From: Trichopria drosophilae
Lineage: Eukaryota; Arthropoda; Insecta; Hymenoptera; Diapriidae
Assembly: GCA_030407085.1 (NCBI GenBank)
Contig: CM059585.1
Span: 120,447,001 to 120,511,000 of the forward strand
Length of the DNA stretch: 64,000 bases
Reading direction: 5' to 3'
Part shown: in pieces, positions 37,645 through 48,009 of the stretch
Layout: every line of letters begins with the position of its first letter
How positions within the stretch are numbered: the stretch's first letter is position 1
Translations under genes and position numbers: made by a program
The notes under the pieces: model-generated
What the model was told of the DNA's origin: nothing
The model's input: only the letters and a program-made list of their open reading frames with translations
The model's database searches: none

Positions 37645-40600
37645 CTTTTGTTCCATAAAGTTATTAAAAGTTACTATTCGTACAGTAGACATTTGGTAAT
37701 GTTTCCCATAATGGACATCTTCGATAAAGGACATCTGGCAACATGCAGAAAACGTCGTTATATTGAAATACACATATGGTCTTTCACAAAAGCATCACCA
37801 TGGACGTAGCAATACTTAGTTAATCCATAATTATTTGTGCGTCTTTTTCGTGACTTTTAAATATTCGTCAAATGCATGAATAATCAAGGATTGAATCGTA
37901 TCTACAGCCATATGGGCACAAAAGTAGGCCAATGCCCAACTCGATGTCAGCTGTCAAAAACAAAATGATAATTTTAAACAAACACCGATCATAATCTCAC
38001 AGTTTACTTTAAAACGCGATAATTATCCAGGTTTCTCGGCGGTTAATACGCCGAGATTGTAGTTCTCAAGTTCGCTGTAGAAAACGCCATTTTTGTATCG
38101 GCCAAGGAGACTTATTGTATTTTATTTCTAGAAATACGACTTATCTTTTGATTTTTTTGAATTTAAAATGATAAGTAGAGTTTATGTAAACCTTAAAAGG
38201 AACTGGAAACTGCTTTGGTGACCAAAATGTCATTACCTTAGTGAAGTATTAAATTCTATAAACACGGTATAGTACAAATTACTAGCAAGCCATAGCAAAA
38301 TAAGCAACAAGTGTTAAAAAATAGGAGATTTTCACTCGAAAAAACCGAGTTTTTGAGGAAACAAAAATAATCTCTCAAAGTCAGAAAAAAATTAGCGACA
38401 TATTGTAGTTATGAGTAAGTAAGTTGTTTCCGGCATGACACTTGCACGTTTACTCCTTTCATGCGTCATTTTTCCGCTAGAAATAATATTGAAGATATTT
38501 AAATACTCATAGACAATTCATTAAAGTGAACAGCAAAAAGTTGTGACAACGATAACAAATAATTTTTTCCGTGCTTTCTATTTCCTGTCTTGAATTCAGT
38601 AGATGAATTTTCACTAATTCTGGTTCCAAAAGCTATAGTAATTTTTTTATACATGCCCCTTGTTAGTTGGTATAATATAACCAGATATAATGAAAATATC
38701 AATTTTTGTTATATTTGATGAAATACGGAGAGCGTTTGCATTCCGTGAAATGTTTACTTTGTTTGAACAGACAGAAATTAATAGCAATGGTATAAGCAAC
38801 GCAGCTCACGATTGATTATCGTTTGTGTAGAAAACGAATGCTCATATGCGGGATATTACACAGGCGACTAAAGTCGACGCACGGTTGCCAGATCTATAGC
38901 TAAGCAGCGAAGTCTACAGCACGATGTTTTTGCAAAAAACTTAGTAGAGAAATACCTATTTAAGGGTCACAGACCACCGAGTTCCGAATTAAACTCGCTT
39001 TCTATACGTTTTGCAGATCATTATTTGATTATATATAATTAAAAAAGATAATTACAGGATACTCGTTACATTAACTCATGAAATAAAGTGTTCTCAACAG
39101 TATAAATAATTATTACGAAATCATCACGATGCTGGAGGTTTTGGGACATAATGCTAAGATTTATAATTACTTAAAATTGACATATCCTTCTATAGATAGT
39201 CTCTTAGACAATTATTGTTTTTACCGTGACGCCAGATATTCCCAGTAAAAGAAGATCGCTTGAAATTAATTCAGATTAGGGAAGGTTCAGAAATGTTATA
39301 AAAAGTTTTAATCGAATTTCGTTTGCTGAAGTAGAATTAAGTGGCATCTACTGCTCTGTATTTAAAGTGTTAAAAAATAACTTAGAATTCGCAATTTTGC
39401 AAAAACTTTAAACTTTCTTTAACACATAAAATGTCCACGTTTTGTCCACTGATTTTTTCTCACTTTACAAATCATTTTTTTATGTTTTTCACATCGTGTA
39501 ACAAATTTATTGTGTTAAGAGTAATAATTTGCTTTTATGAAATAGTTATAAACAATTTTAATACTAAGAAAAAACATTTTTTTGAAAAAGAAATCGTTTG
39601 TAAAGAATAATTTTATATAAGCATAACATTTTCCTTCTGTTTGTTTTTTTGGTTTGCTAATTTCCAATCAGAATATAGAAATTTTATACGGCAGATCCAA
39701 TATGGTGGGTACAAAATAATAAATATTCATAGATTTTTGTAATTTTTGTACCCATATGTTTTTTGGATAGTCTCTTATAAATTTGTAGTCAAATGGCGAC
39801 TCAAAAAATGGCAGAATTTCTACATTTTACAATTATTGAGAAAATATTACATTCCAAGCAAACTTGTTAAAAAAAAATTCTTTTTTTCATTTACGAAATA
39901 AATTTGAGAAGTGGCGAAATTTTTGAGCCCCCACTTTTGAATTTCATAAATCATACCATAAATTAGTAATCAGCACCGGCTATTATTATATGTACCACAT
40001 ATATGTAAAATATATCAAGATGATATTACATAATAAAATTTGTTAGCGAAATTTGTAGCGAAATAATTGGATAAATCTATCAAATCCGGATACTCAATTA
40101 CTGATTATTAACATTAAAATGAAAATAAACTCATTAACGACCAAGAGGGCGCAAACGGTACCATAAATTTAGATCACTCATTTCGAATTTGTCCAAGACC
40201 AAGACCAAAAAACACAATATAAAATAGTAATCGAAAGTTCGAAACTGAACTCACTATGAATACGCCCCTGTGACAAAAAAAAATCGAGAAAAACATTTTC
40301 TTCGAACTATAAACTTATCCATAATTTCTTCTCCTGCCATGGTGAATTTTAGTACACCCTAATGATTTAAAAATTACGCAGCAAGTTCATGAAAATGATC
40401 TCCAAATTCTGAAAATAAGCAACAAAACCTTCCTTAGACAATCGATTTAAAATAATTTAGAAAAGAATTTGAAATGTGTTTTGACGTTTTATAAATACAT
40501 TCCAACGACGGCTGGCAGGAAAAACTCGAAATAAAAATGTAGATTATTATAAAAATAATAAAAAATAGGGGTTATGTTAATACTCCTCCATTGCATCTTA

Positions 40601-40705
40601 AATATCACTTTTGACATATAATAGAGTCCCGGTATTATTGATCTCGCTATATTTTCATCCCAGCATATTTGTCCGCTTCCGTACCGTTATATTTGTCGGT
40701 CACAG
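37645..40705. other. no recognised gene
   Basis: About 3 kb of A+T-rich sequence with scattered short frames and no domain, RNA or bounded repeat that I can support. Confidence 0.4.
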
Positions 40706-40708
40706 CTC

Positions 40709-40905
40709 TGGCCGGGGAACAAAGTTCCGAAAATCAAGACACCGAAAGGCCAAAATTTCGATATAGCATGGCTCCAGCGTGATTTTCTCCACTTTGTCTT
40801 TGAAAATTTGGCAAAAAGAAAGCAAATTAAAACACCTTGGACGCACACCATATCGAAATTTTAGCCTTTCGGGGTTTTGATTTTCGGAACTTTGTTCCCT
40901 GGCCA
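40709..40905. mobile_element. 197-bp MITE with ~56-bp inverted ends
   Basis: The left end (TGGCCGGGGAACAAAGTTCC, then GAAAATCAAGACACCGAAAG) is mirrored at the right (CTTTCGGGGTTTTGATTTTC, then GGAACTTTGTTCCCTGGCCA) with few mismatches, to the ATTTCGATAT block on each side. The flanks ACAGCTCT and ACCGCTCT could be an 8-bp target duplication with one mismatch, as made by hAT elements. No coding capacity. Confidence 0.78.
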
Positions 40906-40956
40906 CCGCTCTCTTTTTCCACCATACTTTGCGGGCCTCAGGAAGGGCCCCCCGCT

Positions 40957-41160
40957 TTAATGACGAATTGTCATGAATGTAATCATTCTTTTATACCATT
41001 TATTTAACCTGTACGATGCCTTCCATTCACTGAGTAACACAAATAGTATTATATTACTCACCAAGGGAGACAAAATAAAGAATGTCTCAAACTGCGTGTA
41101 ATTTTTATGGCCCGAGGTGAAGCCAAGGGTGAAAAACATGTAGCCTGAGGCATTCTTTTT
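40957..41160. repeat. possible small MITE upstream of the talin-like gene
   Basis: The stretch contains GCCCGAGGTGAAGCCAAGGG and GCCTGAGGCATTC near its right end and AGAATGTCTCAAACTGC inside, which resemble short insect MITEs with GAGGTGAAGCC-type ends. The boundaries are not certain. Confidence 0.3.
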
Positions 41161-41554
41161 TACTTCCCGAGGGAAGTATACGATTTTTCTCCACGACAGG
41201 GAGGAAAGTTGCTGTTTTCGTCTCAGTGTGATGAAAAATTAATTTTGCTAAAAAAACTAAATTTTATTTATTAGTTGGAATAGTATAATTTTTAAATATT
41301 TCTTGTTGTAATTGTTACAGGAACAACTTTAAAATCATCTGCCTCTGAAACCTACAACAAAAACATGAGGATATCATATTGCTTGACGCTACATACGACG
41401 AAATTGCTGTTCCGCTATTGAATTGCAAACTACTGAAGGAATGCAAAAAGTAATTTTCCAACAGTTTTCAAAACTACAGTAGGCATTTCCTGAATCTGAG
41501 GAAGATCTGTTTCGAAAAGTTCTTTATTAGCATAACAAAAATCTTGCCGCAAAC

Positions 41555-44299
41555 ATGAAGACCCCTACAGTGTCACTTCGGATTGCTATCCCTGAAAAAA
41601 ATACAACGAAAATGATGCAATTTGATCCACACATATCACTCCATGGCGCAAGTTTAATGGTCAGAGAAAAGTTAGCGGACGATACTCATATGGGGAGACC
41701 AGAAGATTATGGAATATTTTTGGCTGATGAGGATACCACAAAAGGACTATGGTTGGAACCAGGGAGAAGTGTGGATTACTACAAACTGTCAAACAGCGAT
41801 TTGCTGGAATATAGACGAAAGTTAAGAACTTTACGTGTTCGTATGTTGGATGGAACTGTGAAGACTATTTTAGTAGACGATAGTCAACCAGTAGCCAATC
41901 TAATGGTTATAATTTGCACAAAGATTGGAATTACGAATCACGATGAATATTCCCTTGTACGAGAATGCGTTGAGGAGGAGATTGAAAACCAAAAAACAGC
42001 AAATTTTGGTACCCTTACTCTTAGAAGACGGAAAGAAGAGAAAGAGCGCGATTCGAAAATGGATCAGTTAAGGAAGAAATTAAGGACGGATGATGAAGTC
42101 AATTGGATTGATCCTAGTAAAACCCTCCGAGAGCAAGGTATCGGTGAGTCAGAAGCAGTTTTATTACGAAGAAAATTCTTCTTCTCTGATCAAAATATTG
42201 ACAGTCGAGACCCCGTGCAGCTATCGCTCCTTTACGTTCAAGCCAGAGATGCTATTCTTGATGGTACCCATCCAGTAACCCAAGAGAAAGCTTGTATCTT
42301 CGCTGGAATTCAATGTCAAATTCAATTTGGTGACTACAGAGAGGACAGGCACAAAAGTGGATTCATAAACTTGAAAGAATTCTTACCACAATCCTACCAG
42401 AAAATAAAAGGTATCGAAAAGAAGATATTCTGTGAACATAAGAAACATATTTCTCGATCAGACTTGGACTCGAAAGTTTTGTACACCAAAACCGCCAGAT
42501 CTCTCAGTACCTATGGCGTAACATTTTATCTTGTAAAGGAAAAAGTCAAGGGCAAGAATAAATTAGTGCCTCGTCTGTTAGGTATCACCAAGGATTCTGT
42601 TTTACGATTGGATGAAAAAACAAAGGAAATCTTAAAGACTTGGCCTTTAACTACAGTCCGCCGATGGGGAGCATCGCCCAATACATTTACTCTTGACTTT
42701 GGTGATTATGCTGATCAATTTTACAGCGTACAGACAACTGAAGCCGAACAAATTTCCCAATTAATTGCAGGATATATAGACATCTACTTGAAAAAACAGC
42801 AGGCGAAGGATCACTTTGGAATTGAAGGAGAAGATGGGTTGACAATGGTCGAAGACAATGTGACACCTTCAAAAGCGACATATTTGCAACACGATGTTAG
42901 CAACACTGATAAGATGCATGTAGAAGAGGTATCTGTGGCAATTCCAGCAGTAATGCGTGCTGGTGAAGACCAACCGTATGAACGAAGGTACATGATGAGT
43001 TCCCAATATACAGCTACTGTCAGTGAACCAGTTAATACAATATATATACCTGAAACGACTCAAACGAAATTTTCTTTCATGGACGAATCACAGCATACTC
43101 TACGTTCGACAATTTCGACGTGTCATAACGTTATACATACGGCGGAATCAGATTTGTCCACTAAACCGCAATTACCCGAGCTAGGATCTGACAATGCATC
43201 CTTGAGGTGGATAGAACAGACTATAGATACTCACAAACAAAATGTCGGTTTTCAAATTGCTGCGATGAATGCAGCCACTGCTGAAGTAGTGACATTGATG
43301 TCAGAACCATACGATCGAGTAGACCATGCTTTATTAGATTCCGCCATCACTACAATTGCCACTAACCTGCCAGAAATGACTAAGGGAGTTCGGATGATAG
43401 CTGCTCTTGCAGAAGACGACACAAACGGTGAACGTCTCTTGGATGCCGCTAGGCAATTGTGTACAGCATTTTCGGATCTGCTCAGAGCGACAGATCCTGA
43501 AATAAAAGAACCCAGACAGAATTTCTTTTCAGCTGTATCATGCGTAAGTAAAGCTTCGCATCAGGTAATTACCAACGTAAGGGAAGAAGATGAATCATAT
43601 CGAGAAATTCGTCACACTTTGTTGACGTTGGCAAAGGGGATTGCCAGTACCACTGCTGCTCTAGTACTGAAAGTAAAGAACATTTCAAAACAAATGACCG
43701 ATCCAGCCAATCAAAGTAGAATATTATCATTGGCAGCTCACTGTGCTCTAACTACCTCGCAGCTGGTTGCATGTGCGAAAGTCGTAGCTCCTACTTTACA
43801 ATCACCAGCTTGCCAATCGCAGTTGACCAATGCAGTCCACGAAGTCACAAGAGCAGTCGAAAATCTCGTTCAAATGTATAACGAGGGTTGTGGGACTGAA
43901 GATACCGTACAAGATCTCAGTGCAGCAGCTACAGCTGTAGTTAAAACACTGAATGAACTTTTGCAGCATATGTTCGAATCCATCGGCCAGTTAAGGGCTA
44001 AAGAAACAATCCAAGAAGATACTATGGAAAGAAGATTATTGTCGACTGATCTCTGTTCAAGTGAGACCACAGAAAGAATACGGAAAAGAGTAGTCGAGAC
44101 CACTGCTGAGCAAAAAATTCAAAAGATTAAAAATAGAGCAGAAATACATACCGATGCCAGACAATGCAGTCGGTTGCTTGCAGCTACCAAAACTCTTGCT
44201 GATGCCACTGTGAAAATGATAGAAACAGCACACGAATGCCACACTACTACTCGTGAATTATCGTATAAGTTTAATTCATTCCGGGTGCATCAGATGTGA
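41555..44299 (+). CDS. truncated talin-like protein (FERM head + rod R1-R3), intronless
   Basis: One uninterrupted 914-codon frame starts at ATG 41555. It matches talin, the adaptor linking integrin tails to actin. The order is F0 (1-85), F1 (from LRTLRVRMLDGTVKTILVDD) with its basic loop (LRRRKEEKERDSK), F2 (from FFFSDQNIDSRDPVQL, near 206), and the PTB-like F3 (VKGKNKLVPRLLG to TVRRWGASPNTFTLDFGDY, which holds the integrin-contacting Trp). A linker of about 425-540 and helical-rod bundles follow (ASLRWIEQTIDTHKQN, NLPEMTKGVRMIAAL, EPRQNFF, RILSLAAHCALTTSQLVACA). It ends after ARQCSRLLAATKTLADATVK, close to the R3 end of animal talin (about 911). Full talins have about 2,500 residues, so R4-R13, the main actin-binding sites and the dimerisation helix are missing. 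An intact frame with no introns suggests a retained retrocopy. A 5'UTR acceptor may lie near 41320. AATAAA is at 44421. Confidence 0.92.
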   Translation: MKTPTVSLRIAIPEKNTTKMMQFDPHISLHGASLMVREKLADDTHMGRPEDYGIFLADEDTTKGLWLEPGRSVDYYKLSNSDLLEYRRKLRTLRVRMLDGTVKTILVDDSQPVANLMVIICTKIGITNHDEYSLVRECVEEEIENQKTANFGTLTLRRRKEEKERDSKMDQLRKKLRTDDEVNWIDPSKTLREQGIGESEAVLLRRKFFFSDQNIDSRDPVQLSLLYVQARDAILDGTHPVTQEKACIFAGIQCQIQFGDYREDRHKSGFINLKEFLPQSYQKIKGIEKKIFCEHKKHISRSDLDSKVLYTKTARSLSTYGVTFYLVKEKVKGKNKLVPRLLGITKDSVLRLDEKTKEILKTWPLTTVRRWGASPNTFTLDFGDYADQFYSVQTTEAEQISQLIAGYIDIYLKKQQAKDHFGIEGEDGLTMVEDNVTPSKATYLQHDVSNTDKMHVEEVSVAIPAVMRAGEDQPYERRYMMSSQYTATVSEPVNTIYIPETTQTKFSFMDESQHTLRSTISTCHNVIHTAESDLSTKPQLPELGSDNASLRWIEQTIDTHKQNVGFQIAAMNAATAEVVTLMSEPYDRVDHALLDSAITTIATNLPEMTKGVRMIAALAEDDTNGERLLDAARQLCTAFSDLLRATDPEIKEPRQNFFSAVSCVSKASHQVITNVREEDESYREIRHTLLTLAKGIASTTAALVLKVKNISKQMTDPANQSRILSLAAHCALTTSQLVACAKVVAPTLQSPACQSQLTNAVHEVTRAVENLVQMYNEGCGTEDTVQDLSAAATAVVKTLNELLQHMFESIGQLRAKETIQEDTMERRLLSTDLCSSETTERIRKRVVETTAEQKIQKIKNRAEIHTDARQCSRLLAATKTLADATVKMIETAHECHTTTRELSYKFNSFRVHQM

Positions 44300-44420
44300 T
44301 CACGAAAATTCGAAAATACTTATGTCGTTTATTATTCGGCTGGTTTGAAACATTTCTTACACGATGTTTCAAACGCGTATGTCAATTATATCTAATGCTC
44401 TTCGCATTCAACTTTAATAT

Positions 44421-44426
44421 AATAAA
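44421..44426 (+). terminator. poly(A) signal of talin-like gene
   Basis: AATAAA lies 122 bases after the stop. No poly(A) tract or target duplication that would date a retrotransposition event is visible nearby. Confidence 0.45.
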
Positions 44427-44429
44427 ATA

Positions 44430-45860
44430 CTTAACTTTCTTTTGTGGCATTAAAACATTCCATTTCTGAGAAAGTTTAATTCAATACTCTGATGTGTCTT
44501 GTTGGACCCGCTTTTCCAGCAGGTAAATGAAGAAGGACAACTTTTTATTTTTACCTGTAGACAACTAATTTGCAAATTGCAAATGAATCTTGGGGTCATC
44601 TGTTATTGATGGTGCTTTAGCTATTTGTGATGATCATGAAATTTTACTGTAATTCCGTAATCCTTGATAACTCGTGTCAAGTATCAGAAATGGTCGAGTT
44701 GAAACCTCTGCCAAAAATGTACAAGGTAGCCCTGATCAAATTCCTCTTCAGGATTATTGTTTATATTCCAAGCGGCTTACTTCACTTCTAATGCACCACA
44801 TTTTTTCGACCAGCATCATTTTTGCGTCTCTTTTGTTGTTGGTAAACGAAGAACTAAATACCAACCCGATCGTTGGACTGGAACGAGTGCTAAAACTAAA
44901 TGGTAGAATAATTATAAGGAACGAAATCAAAAGTTGGTATACACAGAGGGCGCTGAATTTAATGGTCCTATTTCTGTACCTTTCTAGACGCTGGTTTTGC
45001 GAACGACCCAAGTTTTCGGCAGAAAAATATCATACTGCCGAAGATTAGTGCCTGTAATAATTACACAACAAATTCGAAACGAAAGCTTATTTACAAGCTG
45101 TGCCTCTAGTCAAAATTGTAAATGAATGAAGTATTATATGAATGAGGCGAAACATTCAATTTTATTAAAACATAACTAATATCGTAATGAACAATTAGTT
45201 ATTCTAATATCGTCATAATAATTTGGTCTGCGATGAGTTGACTACAGCTATAACGCATCATTGAACATCATCTTCCACGTGGACATGCAAAATTTGCATG
45301 TTGGATTCATCAAATTTCAACTACAACATAGAATATTACTTCTGGAGGATGTTGTCTTTCGTAAGTAATAAAAATGAATTTATTGGTCATTTTTTTAAAT
45401 TCAAATTGCGCTAACCTAACAATTTTTTTGCCTTTTATTGCGTGTTTTACGTCATTGAATATTATTTGATGAAAATTTTGGATTTTCAGAGCCGAGATTC
45501 GGAGAACCTCCATATATCTTTACTCCATGCAGAAATCTGTATCAACATGGATCAAACTGGATGCAGATGGGTTTCAAGAGCCATTTCATCGTTGATAAAC
45601 TATTAATAATGCAATGCTTGTGAAATAAATATGGATAGACACATGTAAATAGTTCCAGTTGAAATAACTCTACAGAGAGACTTTCAAACAGTAATCTGCC
45701 GACGTATACGACTAGTTTCACACAACATGTCAACCAGTAAATATGTATGAAAAAAAGGATGTATTTTGATGGAAAAAACTTGCCGTTAAAAAATTGTGTC
45801 CAGGATATTCAGAATGCATCTGCCATAATTCATATAGATTTAGAAAAATAATTTCTTAAA
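44430..45860. other. no recognised gene
   Basis: Several short frames (for example 44674-45048, 124 codons) read through mixed-composition sequence but show no family. This could be an eroded copy of something, because base content is more balanced than in the neighbouring spacer. Confidence 0.35.
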
Positions 45861-45869
45861 GGAATAGTT

Positions 45870-48000
45870 TTTAAATTATAAGGTTCCGCTAGGGATAGCA
45901 TTTACGGGAAGGATTTTTCTACAGTAGATAAAATCACCAAATATTTAAAGACTACATTTACACTGGGTAAAACTTATCCTTTTTATTTGCAAGAGATTCA
46001 AAAATTAAACATGAAAAATGTCGAGACTATCAATGATTTTTATGATAGAATGAATGTTTTAGTTAATGGTGCAATAACAGCATTAAAAGACACGTATGGA
46101 GCGAATGCCAAAGATATGATTATTCCATTAAATGATTGTGTATTAGAAGTGTTTTTAAACGGTCTTCCAGACGACTATCTGATTTAGTTGACGCTCGTGA
46201 TCCTAAAAATTTGGACAAAGCTTTGCTAATCACTATAAAATTAGAACAAAGAAGAAAACCTGCAAAACCGAATTTCGATTCTGTCCAATCGTTTCATGTA
46301 GCTATAGAATAATCCTACTCATTCATCAGCATTTAATGCATATCCAATCTTCAATCCAATCAATTGCAAGACAATCAAAATTTAAAAGCAGATGAAAAGA
46401 AACCGTATTCGAAACCATTAAATTATAATAAATTTAATTATTGAAGCGAACAGAATCGAGACTATCAACCATATCCATATTTTAATGTTTGTTATCCACC
46501 ACCTTATTACGTGTATCCTCCGCCTATGGTTGTTCCACATGTACCAAATAATTTTTCGAATTATACGCCTCTGTTCATGTATCTAAATGTACCATATCAC
46601 TCTTATACATCAAGATATCCTGATAATAACAACAGTCAAAAATCTTCTATTCCAATTGAACAAAAACCATCAGTCACTTGGTTTACATGATAATAGTAAT
46701 CAGTTTGAAAATATAAACTGTCAACTGGTTGGAAGATGCGTCAACGACTCATTCGGAAAACAAATCGCGCCCGGTAATCGTAAAAATTTTAGGGAGACCC
46801 CGACAATCAGAACTATAAAAGTGAGTTCATTGTGAGTACTTGTATCGGGAGAATCGTTAAAAAATAAAGTTCAGGAATTTTGAGTGGATGCAGGAGCTGC
46901 TCCTGAAGTTAGTATAATAAAAACTAGTTCATTAGATCCGAACCTTATTGTCGATTCAGATGAGAAAATTTCTCTTAAAGGAATGGGGAATGAACAAAAT
47001 AATATTCACTGTAGGTACGATTGGTCTAGAAATGTTTAAAAATAGCGATATAAAATTCCATATTGTGCATTCTTATTTTCCATTATAGTATATGCAGGAA
47101 TCTTAGGAAAGGATTTTTTAATATCAGAACAGAAATATCGTTTTTTCACAATACTTTAATTTCATCCACTGATCCCATCAATCCTATTCCATTAATATGC
47201 GAGGGTCTAACAATTGGAAAATAGCGAAGAATTTTAAAGCCTAGAATTTATAGGATCTCTAAACGATCACGAATGATGGTTGAAATATACGCAATTAATA
47301 ATGAATTGTAAGAGGGATATTTACCGAAACTTCACGAAATGGAAGAGGTTTATCTTGGTGATGCGGTGGTATTATTGAGGTATTTATTATAATGCTTTCA
47401 CAAATGTGCTCACATAGACTTCCAATTACGTAACATCTCATTTTACACATTTTTTGTTTGTTTTTTGTGATAACATTTTAGATAATCCTCGAACATATAG
47501 AATTATCGACATCCTATTATCATCCTTTAAACCTATTGCGAAATCTACTCCATTAGAAAAATTAAGTTCAATGCAATTTCCTGAGAGAGCATAGATAGAT
47601 TTTGGAGATTTAAATTCAGAAGATCGAAATCAAGAAATATTAACATATAAAGACCACACATAATCAGTCGATAGGTATACTAATAAATGAATTTGTTAAT
47701 CCAAATTTAGAACTTAATGCTTCTTGTGAGGATATGGCCGGCAGCGGTCAATGTATGAAATTTTCAAAAGAAAACTTAACATTTGATAAAGATAATTACG
47801 TGCATTTTATGTCAGCAGATGGAGAACTTTTTACGCCAAATTTCAAAACTTTTAAGAGATATAGGATTACTAAATATAGATAACTTTACAAAAATTGAAC
47901 CAAGGCTCTGACAAATTTTCATTACTTCCTTTGGAAAAAACAAATTATTTGGTTTAAGGATGAGTGGAGTAGAGTTTTACACCACATAATTTATATAGTA
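45870..48000 (+). pseudogene. Ty3/gypsy-type retrotransposon gag-pol relic
   Basis: Broken plus-strand frames spell parts of an LTR retrotransposon. Gag is at about 45900-46300 (FTLGKTYPFYLQEIQKLN, FLNGLPDDYL, ARDPKNLDKALLITIKLEQ, the last after an in-frame stop). A retroviral-type aspartic protease lies at about 46880-47130 (VDAGA in place of the usual D-T/S-G-A, EVSIIKTSSLDP, LKGMG, TVGTIGLEM, FHIVHS). A post-protease piece follows at 47290-47390 (EGYLPKLHEMEEVYLGDAVV). More remnants reach 47900 (FMSADGELFTPNFKTFKRY). Stops and frameshifts are frequent and no LTR pair was found. It is dead and old. Confidence 0.6.
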
Positions 48001-48009
48001 TGAAACTGG

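Noticed and set aside
42090..42278. Several short frames on both strands within the talin-like gene
   Set aside because: Shadows of the 914-codon frame.
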